Shown: positions 10,240 through 23,090, counted from the stretch's first letter. The stretch: DNA of 64,000 nt from Lutjanus erythropterus (GCA_020091685.1 CM034607.1:21823253-21887252), one strand, 5' to 3'. Translations and numbers: made by a program. Notes: generated by a model from the sequence alone, not told the origin.

Positions 10240-12800
10240 AACACAACTTCATCCCATTTACAAATGACTCAATGGATGACAGGGATACATATCGACAACA
10301 ATAAAAAGATAGAGTATATGCTCAGGGCAACACACTTGTATGGACATTTCATATGTGCTCCACTGATCTCACTGTACAGGGATTACTGTAGACCGCTGCT
10401 CAGCTATGTTGTAGGAATAAAAACAGCAATATGCGGTGACTTACAGCCTCTTTCAATGATGCCACGTGGATGTTACTGTTTGTGCAAAGATCTTGCATTG
10501 CAACTCTGATGATTGCCAGCATAAATGTACCCATGTGTCAGGCAGTGATAAGGAACCTTGTAAAGAACTGAAGCACTGGTGAATCCTACGAAAAGCTGCT
10601 CATGTCGAGAGTTTCTTTGTACTTTCGATAATGGGATATGCTGCTTAGATGTTTCCATTGTGGTATGCATGCATGTGAAATTGATGTTTGAAATGTTATT
10701 GTATAAGTTTTCTATTTATCTTTTTTTTTCTTTTTTTTTACAAAGATCTGTAATTGATGTGATTTATCACCCAGCAAACCAAAAAAGGACCAGCGTGTGG
10801 GATTTAGTGGCATCTAGCAGTGAACTTGCAGATTGCAAACACCTCCTCACACTCTTCCCTTCCAAGCGTGTAGGAGAACCTATAGTGGTCGCAAGAAAAG
10901 CCAAATAGAGCCAATGTTTGGTCTGTCTGTTCTGAGCCACTGTAGAAACATAGTGGACTTAGTGGAAGAGGTCCTGTGTCCTCCGTAGATATAAACGGCA
11001 CGTAATAATGTAGAGATTCTCAAAAGTGCAGAATGACTGTGCCCCTCTGAAATATTCTGTGCAACTCCTAAACATGACATAAAATGTAGGCATTTTATTT
11101 TAATCATCTGCTGTCCATTTCAGCACTTTCACTTTAAACTGTACCCTGCTGAACAAGTGTCTACCGGGTTAAGAGCAACAACTGACGCTACCCTCACAAA
11201 TGTCACAGGAATTACAATCTGTCATCAGTGCTAGCGTGGTTTGCTAAAATTACTGGTTTTGGTGGACGACTTGGCAGTTTAATGTGTAAGTGAGATGGAA
11301 AAGCCACCACAAAAAATGCTGTATGGGGGAAAGGAGGTTTCAGGAAAAATGGATCAACTCTCACTTGGTCGGATTTGGGGGTACAGATAAAGTGATCTGC
11401 CTCATCTGCAAATAGGTGAACTGATGTTCAAGGAGTTTAATGTTAAATGTGAGTTAGAGTCCAACCACAAATCTTAATACAAGTCCATGGTTTTCCTGTG
11501 CAGCCCTGAATCACATGCTGGCTCCCTAAATTGGAACTTAAGCCATCAAAGTTCTAAGGTAACAAAGACACAGTTCTTTTCAGGTGGTTATACATGAAGG
11601 GAAACATACTTATATTATATTCTACTTCTGCCATAAACCCCAGGAAATCTTACACAATGTACTTTGACAATGTTTTACAATGTTTCCTCACCAAGGCTAC
11701 AGCACACCCCTACTGCTGCCCTCAGATCAGTTTTTCTCATGATTTTATTCATTGGTGTAAAACCAAGAGAATCTTGAGGTACTTTATACTTTGGCTTCAA
11801 CACACAGTACTTTCTACTCAAAACTGTAAAAAAAACAAAACACTGTTTTGCAGATCTAAACAGTCTTCCATAAAAATCCAAAAAAGAAGATTTAGTGGTG
11901 TCACTGAGCACTGATTTGACAGTCGCTGTCACATATATTTGACATTTTGTTCACGGTGCATTCCATTGGCTGTATTGTTAGAGCACACCATCAAGTGAGG
12001 TACAGTACGCATTGAATTGCTCTCCACAAAGGCCTACTGTATCTGTGTCAGGGACTTATGAGTATTATCTGGAGAGGGAGACAGAATAGATGGAGTGTCA
12101 GAGTGGCTGAGACTGTGATCGACAGGAAAGGAAGAGCGAGGCAAAACAGAGGCAAAGTCAGTGAGACACACAAAGAGGCAGGTGCTCAGCATCCAGTGCT
12201 GTTGTTGGACAGCAATGTTAACCTGCTAATGCTAGAGTACACATAATTGATCTAATTATCTCACAACAGCAGCACACTTCTCACATAGTCTGGTTAAAAT
12301 GAATGACATTTAGAAATACTATCATAATCTAATCAAATCAAAGGCTTTCTATTCATCTGCAAATGAAGGCAACGCGTGTGAGCAAGCTGTCGTGAGTTAG
12401 AAAAAGCAGTAAGTACAGGTGTAATCATGCAAGTTCCATATTTGACATTTATATATTCCAGGAACTTTGCAAAGAAGGGAAACTTGCAACTTTTCCTGAG
12501 GACACTCATGGGAACCAGGTTGAGGAGCCTTAAGGCATTGTGCTACAATGTTCTCAAATACCTGAAATATTCTCAAAGTCAAGATTGTGCATGCTGCAAG
12601 CCACCGCTCAACGCACCTTTCTAAACACCACAAAAACAGGTTCAAGGTTTAAAGCAGCAATTAAACATGGAGAGCAATAAACAGGACATTAGAGGAGAAA
12701 CTGGGCACATAAAAAAAAAAAAACTTAAGCTGATGTTTTGCTTCTTATTTCAAGTCATAGTATTGTGCGAGGGAGATGGGGGTCTAGGGTGACAGGGTGT
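10240..12800. other. 2.5 kb of unique AT-rich sequence, nothing recognised
   Basis: Frames of 62-109 codons occur (10579-10908 +, 11594-11914 +, 12397-12645 -) but show no signal peptide, domain or repeat motif that can be named, and no splice-bounded coding block was found. Probably intergenic or intronic. Confidence 0.4.
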
Positions 12801-12805
12801 ATAAT

Positions 12806-12965
12806 AGGTGACCTAGTGGTTTGAGGTACGATCCAATTACTGAAAGGTCACGGGTTTGATCACAGAAAAAGCCACAGTGTCCATCAACAACCATGTATCA
12901 CGTCAAATTGTCCTTGAGATAGACTCTGAATGCCTGCTGGCTCACTTAGTTCAAGTTCATGAACT
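12806..12965 (+). mobile_element. tRNA-derived SINE, decayed
   Basis: The head is tRNA-like: GGTGACCTAGTGGTTTGAGG (degraded A box) followed about 40 bp later by CACGGGTTTGATCAC (B box, consensus GGTTCGAnnCC). The body then reads AGCCACAGTGTCCATCAA and TCCTTGAGATAGACTCTGAA, matching the CCTTGAGCAAGACACTGAA block common in fish tRNA-SINEs. It is not a functional tRNA gene: arms do not pair and B box bases are changed. The tail is indistinct. Confidence 0.65.
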
Positions 12966-12979
12966 GTAAACACAATAGA

Positions 12980-13890
12980 ATACACTGTATATTAATCAAA
13001 TTCAGATAATTAAAAGAAGGAAATGAAAGTGAGTGTTCACTTTGAAATAGAGTGTATGAAAGCAGTATTTTAAAACGGCAAAATATGATCAGCTCTTTCA
13101 AAACCTTTAGCCTTCATGCCAAAAGACATGACAATCGAACAGAGAAAATGTAAAAGAAAAGGGTCAATGTGTCTTGTATTTTGGAGTAAAACTGAACAGT
13201 TTGCTTTAAACCTTGTGCTTGTTCACTTTTCTATCTCATCTTCTTGTCAGAGAAGCTGTCAGTGTTTAACGCAGGCTAATACATTCATCCAACTTGGCTA
13301 TATGTGCAAGAAATAAGTGTTTGATGTCTCACTTAGAGAGCTTGAAGCCCTACTGATGTTAAGTACACCTTCACATACCTGGTCAGCAGAGCCATAATGT
13401 GCCACTCAGCAACAGCTCCTCTCAGCCCTGTGAAAGCGAACACAGCTTCTCAGTTTCAGTTGGTATCACTTAGTGAAAACGGGGAAATTACATCATAGCA
13501 ACCACACAGTAGCAAACAGAGGCTTTCTCAGACTCCGAAAAAGCAGCATGTAGAGCAAATAATCAGGGTTCGAGATTGCCAGCAACATAAAAAACAAGGA
13601 AGACTGCAACGTCATTACATTTTGTGCCTTTTTATTTAGTCCTTAAACTTGGAGCAATAAATCAGACTCATATCTGCAGAAATACAAAATAAAAGAACAT
13701 TGAACTTTCGCAGTTACAGGTTCTACTAGGATTTTAAAAATAGGGAGAAACTGGTTCAGTTAATGTAAAGCTAACCTTCCCACTTTAATTTAAAATTTAA
13801 AAGCTCACCTCTCTCAAGAGGATGATGATTGATTAGTACATTCACAAATAACCAGTATAATTAGTCGCCTTTTTCATTTTTGCTCTAAAC
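12980..13890. other. unique sequence, nothing recognised
   Basis: One 66-codon frame at 13116-13316 has no recognisable motif. No RNA gene or mobile element end was seen. Confidence 0.4.
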
Positions 13891-13892
13891 TG

Positions 13893-14622
13893 CTAAAGGA
13901 AAAGTTGGGATTATTTGAAGTGGGGTTGTATTAAGTGGTTATCAATAATCAGTGTATTTACAATAGATGGAGGTTGGCAAGTCCCCAGTTTGGAGAAGCC
14001 ACAGGAGTCCCAGTGCAGGAAGCCAGCTTATAGGATCGCCGTCCTAAAAGCCAGATATCACTCTATCTTGCTCAACCAGACTCTTTGTGCAAAAACTCTA
14101 ATATCACCTTACAGAATATGAAAGTTGCTGGTCTACCACTGCCCTGAACGGTTAGTTTGTTTGTCTTTTGTTTCTTGAGTTCTCTTCTGTAAATCAGTAG
14201 CAACCTTTTAAAACATCCAAGTGACACAATAACACGAACAAACTAACAAATTGAAGCAGTGGTAGATCAGAATCCCCTGTGTTCTGATTTGTCAGTGAAG
14301 TCTGGTTGGTTTGTAGAGAGCAATATTTAGATTCTATAACAGCCTTTTCTGAAGAGAAAAGGCTGTCTTATGGCAAAGTAAAGCAGTGAAAATATTCTAA
14401 ATGTGGACTATAATACACTTATATATACAGATTTTTTTTAGTTGGGTCCTTTTTTCTTCTGACCCTATTCACGGCAGTATATCACTTAGATTCCAACACT
14501 GACATTTGTGCTGCTTCTCCAAACTGGGGGCTTGCAGACTGCCATCTATTGTATATAATACACTGACTATGGATAATTACCGCATACAACCACTATTCAA
14601 ATACTCCGAACTATCCCTTTAA
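13893..14622. mobile_element. palindromic MITE, family P, copy C (near full length)
   Basis: About 730 bp from CTAAAGGAAAAGTTGGGATT to CGAACTATCCCTTTAA. Left arm landmarks: GAAGTGGGGTTGTATTAAGT, CCCCAGTTTGGAGAAGCCAC, AGTTGCTGGTCTACCACTGC. Right arm landmarks, inverted: GAAGCAGTGGTAGATCAG, CTGCTTCTCCAAACTGGGGG, GCCATCTATTGTATATAATA. The two halves pair over most of their length. A CTTTTAAAA centre (about 14207) again resembles the terminal sequence. Non-coding. Confidence 0.8.
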
Positions 14623-14629
14623 CTTAATA

Positions 14630-17400
14630 AAAAATGACTATAGAAGGGGGGGATTTGAGGATACAATCAGGCATGATTTGATTTAGGTGGCGTATGTACA
14701 AGGACAGAAAATGGATGTTGCGAAGGAGAGAGACGAGAGGGAGTGAAGGATGAAGCAGAAGGTTGAAGAGAAAAAGATAGATGGATGAGGGGAGTCTCCT
14801 ACTGAAAGGTCAGGTGTTCCTGCTGCAGTTAATGTTTTACCTTTTATCTTCTGAGACAGAGCCAGACAGAGGCACGATGACAGATAACGCATTTTCTGAG
14901 GTATCATTCAATAAAATCGCTTGTACACAGATGTAGAGAGACATCTGTAGAGGATGAAGTCAATTAGACCCCAATGATGCTGGAGCAAAAAATGCCCTCT
15001 AACTCTCCTCTCCTCACCCTCTGGCTTTCGATCTGCTGTTTAAAGCTGAGGGGCTGCGACATCTCTTTCTCATGTTTTGCTCCAGTTTAGTCACTTTTGC
15101 AGAAGAGACTGTCGTGATATTTTGCGTTGGTTTAAGTGGTACATTCGATGTACATTAGGTCAGGAGCAGTGAAGGAGAAGTGTTTTATGGCCTTTCACAG
15201 ACTAGCAGTAATGGAGCATTTGTGGTGTGCACCTGCTACAAGTGAGGAGGTGTTAAAAGCAGCTGACAAACAGCAAGGTGGCAGCTATTTTGGAGCAGGG
15301 AATGTGCACACTGGCTTCAAGTCTAACAGCTCCAGCTTTAAGAGTTGTTATGTCTCATGCTTACTGTTAATTGAAGATAAAAGGGAGCTCTCTTGTTTCT
15401 GTCATGTAGCCAGTGGGCTCCATCTGACTTTCCTCAGGTGTGAAATCCCAGACCTGAAGCTCCAGACCTCCTGCTTTCTCAAACTACTGTACATAGACAT
15501 TTCTTTTATTACATAATGTCTGGTGCCACATTTGTAAAGCTGTTTCACTTCATTCTTCCTGGTGTCTAGTGACTGATACTTGCAGAAAAAAGTATTATAT
15601 TAAACTTAAAGTGATAAAAAAGAAAATGACATGCTACCAACCTCTTTGGAGCGCAGGTGGAAGCAAAGCAGAATAATGAGACAAATTATAGTAAAACGAG
15701 TGCTTTTTGAAACAGACTGAGTAGAAAGCAGACATGTAAGTTATGCTTACAAGGAGAACAATGTACAAAAATGTTGCTCTACAATGCCATGCTTGGTCAA
15801 AAACTCAAGTGTACCTTTCAGTACTACAATGGATACTCTGATAAGAGATAAAGTCTTAGATTCAAGTTTGTACTCACAGAAAACCACAAGAATATGCAGT
15901 CAAATACAAGCATGAGACTTAAAGTGGAAACAGCCAACTCAAGCATTTCCTAGCAGTATTATTGTTGTGGCTCTGTGGCAAAGACGACAATATCTGTTTG
16001 CCTTTGTCTAGCTGTCTTGTGCATTGTTCTCTGCTGGTCTGCCTAGAAAAATGCAAACATTTCAATAAAAAATAATGAAATAATAATAATTACAATTAAA
16101 AATGTCATTTCGAGTCATCAGCCTAATGTTTAAGTCACATCTAAAGTCATGAATACAGAGTCAAACTCAAGTTGAGTCTTTTATCAGCGGTGGTCAAGCA
16201 AGTTTTGTACAGAGTGAAATAACTGAACTGTAATTACCTGTTGACTCTCATGAATTAAAAAAAAAAAATGCATTGCCCCAGGAGTGTGCTGCTTACCTGG
16301 AGACTTTCTAAATGGCTCTGTGGAAGCGTTGGACAGGCCTGCCATGACATGTTGCACGAGTGTACTCTGTGTACCAACCTGAGGAGACGAAGAACAGCGA
16401 CTTTACTTTTGTGAGAATTTTAAAATGTATCCTGCAAGTCTGTAAATAGATCTTTCTCAGGTCAGCGGTACAAAGGAAAATGACATTTCATTATTGCGGT
16501 AAAGTGTCATGTGAGAACTTTGGTCCTTCAAGTCAAGTTAAAACACTGTTCCATAAACACACACTTCTTTTGGGGTTGGGGACAAATATGTCGCTGGGAT
16601 AAATTATTGAATGCCGGAGCCTCATGTCTATTTACGGTAAGTGGGAGGCTAAGTAGGTCTGTACAGGTGGGGTAAAGCATTCAGGAGGGATGTCCACTGA
16701 GGACAGTTCTAGAGTACAAACAGTTGCAACATCAGAGGGACAGCATGGTGCTAGACATACCAGAGAGACTGCAGTTGAATAAGGATAAGGGTCTTGGGGT
16801 GCACCAATATTTCAAGATTAGGATCTAAAAGAACCTGAAGGATTGTCACCATCGCTGGATTCTAATGAAATGGAAGTGGCTGCTTTCCAAGATGTTATAG
16901 AGAGGATAGCTGTAGATTATTAATAATCTGGCAGCAGCATCACTGTGGCACCAGCTGGCTGTTTTAAGCTAGTACCCTCCTGCTAAGCCCTCAGAGAAAA
17001 CCTCTCCAACAGGCACACCTGACTCAACAAAGCAGTCTTATATCTGCCTCTGCATGAGGGAGGGCAGGGGTTGGTGCACCAGAGACATAGACACTGACTT
17101 TAACACTCCAGGCAGCTCTACCGCTCAGGCACTGGCTTGGCAGAACGTGTCTGAGCACTGCTGAGCGAGATCGGTGCTTTAGAGCTGGAACCCCAGCACA
17201 TTTGGATTCAACTTGACAGGGTAAAACAACACAAGGGACCATGACGTTTACTTCCTGGGCCTGACATCTGCTGGCGGCTATATGACTGGAGGATCCAGAC
17301 CTTAAGCTTAGTTGGAGGGAGAGTCTGTTATTCAGAATCTGCCTACTTCTGGTCAAAGTGGTGAATTTATCTACTTATCATCAGTAGTTGCCACACCATA
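14630..17400. other. 2.7 kb without a recognised gene; GC-richer part at 16980-17360
   Basis: A 126-codon frame at 15136-15516 (+) and a 110-codon frame at 17024-17356 (-) are the longest here; neither shows a domain, splice context or family motif. The block 16980-17360 is noticeably GC-richer and may be an unclassified repeat or conserved element. A TTTACGGTAAGT donor-like site at about 16632 has no convincing acceptor partner. Confidence 0.35.
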
Positions 17401-17419
17401 CCACTTAAAGCTATAAAAT

Positions 17420-17775
17420 GTAACCTTTCTGCATTCAGATATCCATAAACGTCCCCTACTTAGCTGCTAATTGTTATAACTTTCGGGAAAACATGGGATA
17501 TGACAGAAAGTGAGGAAGAAAGTCAGTGAACCTAACTAAAATTTTAATCTGTCTTCTGTGAACATGAGACAGTCATTATGTCTATATAGTCATTCTCAAA
17601 GCCTGAATTCTCCTTGAAACGAGACGAAATAAGCCCGTATTTTCATTTTTCCTGGGAAACTTACAGGTAATGGTGATATTAATCTTGTTACAGACATTAT
17701 ATTTTGTGGTTATGGACAAAACAACCGCTTTTGTCCACAGGGATCTACAAAGGTTCCTTGTAGCTTTAAGAATAG
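17420..17775 (-). mobile_element. interspersed repeat, family R2 copy 1
   Basis: Read on the - strand it contains GTGGACAAAAGCGGTTGTTT and ATAACCACAAAATATAATGTC (17680-17745). The same two blocks in the same order occur on the + strand at 57883-57938. Further left on this copy are CTATATAGACATAATGACTG and related words. Copies elsewhere in the genome are expected. Class unknown. Confidence 0.5.
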
Positions 17776-18598
17776 AAAGGACAATTTCCATGATCCCACG
17801 CTCCTTCAGATGTCAAACTTCATCTTTTGTTATTGTTTGAATGTGAGTGAGACTCCTAGCAGAATAACTTACATGTTGTGTGTTTAATTAGTGAAACCAA
17901 GAGATATTTTTGACAGAGGAGCAATTTTACAAGATTTAGGAGCAAGTACTTTCAAAACAAACTTTCATAGGAAGTTCTGGAAGTCTCCCACTGAATAATG
18001 TACAAACTCCAGCACTCCCAAGCAACAAGGAAAATGTCCTTGATTATCAGGAGATTTACATTTCATGCAATAATAAGTGTCTTCTGTGTGTAAGCCCATC
18101 CCAACCAAAGCAGCAGTGTGCAGTTTGTTCCTAGTGTCCCAAATATTTAGGACATACAACAACCCATTATGAAGCCAGTGAGGGAAAAGAAATGCAAAGA
18201 CATTAAGTATGATGATAGATAGTGATAGATATTTTTTAAACCTTTTTTTTTTTTTGCCAGGCACAGAGGGGAATTATTTGTGGAAACGAGAGCAGAGTGC
18301 ACATCACTGCAAGGCACCAGCTGATGAAGCACCCTCTGCAATGCCACCACATAGAAGAAGAACAGTAGGAAATCGGCTGTCAATGGCTGTATAAAACAAA
18401 GCAGTCAAAAAATTAATATTTATTTATTTTTAATTACCACCTCGCAGTTTTATGCCTCCACCAACCAGTCAAGTTGCAGTTTTACATCCATGACTGTCCA
18501 AACTCATATGTGTGTAGATTAGATTGTAGATGTAGGGAAGACTTTGAAGGAATTTCATATGGTACTTATCACTATATTGACCTGTAGCTTTGAAGAAA

Positions 18599-18955
18599 TT
18601 TAAAGGGATAGTTCACACGTTACACCCAGTTCAGATGCTGTGCTCGTGCACAAGAGCGTGGCTCCAAGTTACAGCGAAGATTTAGGCTCAAAACATGGTG
18701 CAAATGACATCTTTCAAGTAAACTTGGTATGTTGGGACTTTAGGAGACTTGAATTACATCAGATGAGCAGTATTGAGGTATTTTATGTTTTTTGTTTTTT
18801 TTTTTGGTAGTTTCATTCCGTTTGAAAACTGGTCACTATTCACTTGCACTGCACTGCAATGCTGCTTTTCTGTGAAACTCTAACAGCGTTTTGTGGACTA
18901 AAAACCTAAACCTGACCTTCAATCAGCATGAAGTTAAGTAGATAATGACTGATAC
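18599..18955 (+). mobile_element. MITE-like repeat starting TTTAAAGGGATAGTT
   Basis: The left end TTTAAAGGGATAGTTCACAC resembles that of the family P MITEs, but the interior (GGAGACTTGAATTACATCAG, CACTATTCACTTGCACTGCA, CTTTTCTGTGAAACTCTAAC) is unrelated. The right end is lost or hidden against the V-SINE that follows, so the boundary is approximate. No coding capacity. Confidence 0.45.
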
Positions 18956-18964
18956 AGAGCTGAA

Positions 18965-19487
18965 CATTGTGATGTCACAGTTAAACTGACCTAGACCTAG
19001 ATATTTGTGTCTAATTTTGTCATAATTAGCGTGTGAATTCTTGAGTTACAGCAAAAAATGTGTTTAGTGAACTCACTGTGACTTTGACCTTTGACCACCA
19101 AAATCTAATCAGTTCATCCTTGAGTCCAAGTGGAAACCTGTGCCAAATCTGAAGAGATTCCCTCCAAGTGTTCCTGACATATTAGTATTTGACCAGATCA
19201 TACCTGAATGCAAGTGGTCATTTGTACCAAGTTTGAATAAACACTCTCAAAGCGTTCTTGTGATATCATATGATCTGATAACATAATGCCTGTGGCCACA
19301 GCTGTCACCGGCATGGAGCCATAAAAAGGTTTTTCAAGGTTCTTCCAAAATTCTGAATCACAGAGATCCTTCAATATACAGTCATGAATGTGCACAAAAA
19401 AATTAGGCTGTTCGGTCCAGCAGTATGCAAGATGATCTCCGGACAAGATGCAGGTCCATTGATCACAAACACACATACACACACCCA

Positions 19488-19540
<53 letters not shown>

Positions 19541-19604
19541 CAAAGCAGATGACTGATGAGTGTATGCGCCGTACGCTCTATCAACTGAGCTACCCAGCCA
19601 CCTG
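18965..19604 (-). mobile_element. V-SINE-like element, copy V1 (longest copy)
   Basis: On the - strand the head (19604-19565) reads GGTGGCTGGGTAGCTCAGTT GATAGAGCG, a tRNA-like A-box region. An expanded (GT)n/(GA)n stretch follows, then GAGAGTGTTTATTCAAACTT and the conserved core that, on +, lies at 19085-19135. That 51-bp core is identical at 46864-46914. The body continues to TGACATCACAATGTTCAGC. The 128-codon frame at 19198-19584 is a translation of this element. Assignment to the V-SINE group is from memory of the core and head. Confidence 0.7.
19487..19537 (+). repeat. (CT)n(CA)n compound microsatellite
   Basis: About ten CT units directly followed by about sixteen CA units, inside the V-SINE-like element. 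Confidence 0.97.
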
Positions 19605-20029
19605 ACCTGCTATTATTATTATTTCACTGAAAAAATCATACATCCATACTAAAGGAAGGTGTCATTTATGAGCTTTTGAAAACCCTCTTTCTGTTCAAGG
19701 CTAGACATCAGATGCGGCCTCCGTCTCGAGTTTTCTCTGGTCGTCATGTCTGATTCACGACAATGACCCCTTTTGGCCCAGTATTCACAAAGAAGCAGAT
19801 GGTTGTGAATGGCTGTACCATCTTTTTCTCAGGATGTTTGCCATTTTAGAGATGTCGTCATGTATTGCTTGCAGTGAATGCAAACTCTTTGCTTTGAAGT
19901 GTCTTGTTAGATGTTCAGAAAGACATGTGAAGCAGCTGCATCAAGGTCCCTGCTGAGTCACTGCTGTCTCTCGTGGACCACACAACACTATTTGGTGGGT
20001 ACCGTGTGGGTACCACTACTGCCCGTAAT

Positions 20030-20204
20030 TTGAGTTCAGTGCTTTTGCATTGTTTCTGTTTCATTCTGTTCTTGTTTTATATGCTTATGATTATTTGTTT
20101 TGTATGTTTCTCGATTTATCTGTACTTATTTCTGTTGTTGTTCTGCTGTAACACCTGACTTTCACCTCTGGGGGATCAGTAAAGGATTATCTCATCTTAT
20201 CTTA
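20030..20204 (+). mobile_element. LINE 3' end with CTGGGGGATCAGTAAAGGAT tail
   Basis: A T-rich stretch ends in CACCTCTGGGGGATCAGTAA AGGATTATCTCATCTTATCTT. Many fish LINE 3' tails have this form (a GGGGATCAATAAAG-like sequence followed by a short tandem repeat). Only the extreme 3' end is present, typical of 5'-truncated insertion. The exact clade cannot be named. Confidence 0.55.
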
Positions 20205-20381
20205 AAATCCTATTGTATTCTGATTTTTAGCATAGAAGAACTGGGTTGATTTTAATGTAACAGCCACACATTTCAGAGTGTAAATTGAAGATCAATATGG
20301 AAGCAATCAAATAGTCATTCTATCCAGCTTTGTTTTTGTTTCCTGTCTCCCTCCATCTTTGTCACTCTGTCTATTCAAGAG

Positions 20382-21204
20382 CAGAGCTGGAATAAGTAGA
20401 CACATTCAGTATTCAAGTGGAAGCACAGATAGCCGTTTTAAAAAACTGGCAAAAGTAGGAGTACAAATTCAACTTATTTACTCCAGCAAAAGTGAAAAAG
20501 TACAGGCTCTGAAATGCACAAAGTATAAAAGTATGGCCCCATGAAGGACATTTCTACTGACTGTTTCTGTGCAAAGCTAACTTCACTTCACTGTTTTTCC
20601 AGCGGAGCCTCCTTCTCTAGTCTGTTTCATCTTGTTACGTCTTTTTCATCTCGATGCGATGTTTCGTCTTGTCAAGTCTTTTGCGTAGTTTTTAGAGTTG
20701 TTACGTCTTTTTCGTCTAGTTAGTTTTTTTGTCTAGATGCGTTTTTATGTTATATTTTGTCGTCTTGCCTCTTATACATTTTTTGTCTTGTGTCTTACAT
20801 TGTTTTTTCATATTTTTGCATCTTTTTCTCCATGTCGCATTTTTTGTTTTTTGTCTTGTTACACCTTTTTCATCTTTTTATGTCTTTTACATCATTTTTT
20901 TTGTCTTGTTACATTTTTTTTATATACACTGATGGATACACAAAGAAACTGTCTTTGTTTGAAATCATTCTTGATTTTGATTTTCATTCAATTCTTGATT
21001 TTGGGAAGGCGGTGCACAATGATGCAAAACTAAACTAACCAATAATTCCACTCTAATGCATTAAAGATAAGAAGCCTGTTTTGGAAATATAAGGAGAAGA
21101 AAGTATGGATATTTGTGTAGTAAAGTAGTAAAGTAAAGCACAGATACCTGAAAAATGTTCTTAAGTAAAGAACAGTTTTTGTACTTAGTTACTTCCCATC
21201 TTTG
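20382..21204 (+). mobile_element. hAT-like non-autonomous element, family H1, with perfect 8-bp TSD
   Basis: The element begins CAGAGCTGGAATAAGTA and ends GTACTTAGTTACTTCCCATCTTTG, imperfect inverted ends. It is flanked on both sides by TTCAAGAG (20374-20381 and 21205-21212), a perfect 8-bp duplication as made by hAT transposases. The left part carries ACAGGCTCTGAAATGCACAA shared with the 8-kb fragment; the right part has TTCTTAAGTAAAG-type words. The middle (20633-20925) is a degenerate tandem repeat. The frames of 60-98 codons through it are Phe/Leu/Cys/Ser-rich shadows of that repeat, not genes. Confidence 0.85.
20633..20925 (+). repeat. degenerate tandem repeat, unit about GTCTTGTTACGTCTTTTTCATC
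   Basis: Roughly 20-24-bp units built from GTCTTGTTAC and (A/G)TCTTTTTCATCT words repeat about 10-13 times with drift towards poly-T. The same words, inverted, appear at 7880-7915 in the truncated copy, so the array belongs to the element family rather than arising after this insertion. Confidence 0.75.
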
Positions 21205-21212
21205 TTCAAGAG

Positions 21213-23090
21213 ATTCCTGTATAAGGAGACTGATTAATGAAGGCCGTAGTCTTTGGTTTATGAGTGCAAATAGAAGGAAAACTAGCTTTCAAGAATAGAA
21301 GTACGCTTCAGGTTGCACTGATGCATGAGTGATGAAGGCTGATGAAGCTCTGGCCTGCACAGAGCTGGTGCAGACAGCAACATTTGTCCAAATCAAAGTG
21401 TTTCTCTTCAAACAGACAGCTGACTGAAAAATATGGCTTATTCACATCCAGTCGAGACAAACCCTGAGGGAGGGAAGAGATCTGTGCAGCAGTGGTCAGA
21501 ACCAGAAACCTCAAGGCTCTTGAATATGTTAGTGGAGTTCAGTGGCAGACATTTCTGAGAGAGAGCAGAGTGTGGCTGAGGTGGAAACAGCTTTACATGA
21601 CTCCTATAAGGGATCTGGTGATCTACAGAGAAGGATTTTTGGCAGTATTCTCCAATTGTTGTGGTGTTTGTAGAAAAACATGAGAAGAATGTGTGTTAGT
21701 CACTGATATGAACAAAATAGACATTTCTGTTTGCCTGAAATGGCCTCTTGGCATTATTAGCATGCCCCAGTCAAATCAAAGGCACACAGCTAGAGGCACT
21801 GCTAACGGCAAGCTTGTGGGCCAAGCAAATTGGAATAAAAACACTAAGATCACAACCTGACAATAAGAAACGGCGTCAATTTTGCTTGGAGTTCCACCTC
21901 TCTGGGTGTGCATGTGATTGAAAATATGTGTATGTGTTAGAGTGTTTAAATGGAAAATCAATTTATTATGTTACTCCCATTTGAAACAGACAATAAATGA
22001 TTCATACATGAATGTCTCTACTGAAGCTAGACATAAAGTCATAGGGTCAGGCTCATGCTTGAAGACGCTGCTACTCAGCTCACTCAGACACACAACTGAA
22101 TTCTATGTTTGTGAGGACCATCGCTGATATAATTACCTATCCCCTAAAAACCCCCAGACTACAAGCCCAACCCTTACCAAATTCTGACCTCTAAAAAACA
22201 ACTCTTAACCCTTTAACGGCTCTCTAGACAAATTAGGACAAGCCAAAATGTCCTCACTGTCTACACACCAGCACTGTCTGAGGTCAGTTTTCTGTCCCAC
22301 CTCATCTTTCTGAGTGACTGACAGGTGATCTGGCTCCACCCCTCTCTCACCACTCATCACACTTACATATCAGACAGTTATTATGTTGATCTGGCCATCT
22401 TTGATTGTCTGTCTGGCCACCTGCCTGTCAGCCATCCATTTCTGTGTTCATTTTTTATGCCGGTAGAGAAATAAAGAAAATCAAAATAAAAGAAAGAAAA
22501 CAGTTGGTAAAAAGGTGAGGTAAAGAAACACCCGATAGAATTAATTAATAAAAAATATTATTTGAAAGAAAAACTAAAGACGCCAAGGACTTCCTGCATG
22601 TTTCTCCCTCTGTTTGACTATTCTGATTTAAAATACATTAAACACAGTACTTAAAAAAGGTAAAATATGCAGGATTTATTGGTTGCTGTTTGTTAATCCT
22701 CCTCCTGGGTCAACGAATGAGAAGGGCAAAGACAGCAGAACTAAGAAGGATACAGCAGTGAATCAAAAATATTGATTATAATAAATTAATTTTCTAATTG
22801 TTATACAACGGTTTTGTTCTAAAGCAAAAATAAACACAGCCACAGCTCCACCCAACGCTGGATTTTATGTGAATGCAGCCAAAGCAAACCTTTATTCTGT
22901 CACAGTGTCTTCAGTCTGCTCTGTGTGCTCTATGTGTGTATTAAACTTGATTTTCTTAAAAAAAACATATATATACACACAACAGTGACTTGTGGAGCCG
23001 TTTTTGTGTGACAGTTTTACTGAAAACAACAAACCAGAAGTGACACAGATCCAAGGCAAATGGGCCGAATTAGATCATAATTGAAATTAA
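21213..23090. other. 1.9 kb of unique sequence, nothing recognised
   Basis: No gene-like frame, repeat boundary or RNA gene was found. The last part (22940-23090), AT-rich with a TATATATA run at about 22970, lies directly upstream of the P2X7-like exon and could hold its promoter, but no start site can be fixed. Confidence 0.35.

Noticed and set aside
12806-12965. Functional tRNA gene
   Set aside because: A and B box remnants are present, but stems do not pair and the sequence continues into a SINE body.
15136-15516. 126-codon + frame
   Set aside because: No signal peptide, domain, or splice signals; length is within what chance gives in 64 kb.
19198-19584. 128-codon antisense frame
   Set aside because: Runs through a V-SINE-like element and its CA/CT microsatellite; poly Cys-Val and Glu-Arg stretches come from the repeat.
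19560-19604. Functional tRNA gene on the - strand
   Set aside because: Only the 5' tRNA-like part is present, then V-SINE sequence; no anticodon arm or T arm follows at the right distance.
20541-21038. Four overlapping + frames rich in Phe, Leu, Ser and Cys that look like membrane proteins
   Set aside because: They are the translation of the degenerate GTCTTGTTAC tandem array inside a hAT-like MITE.
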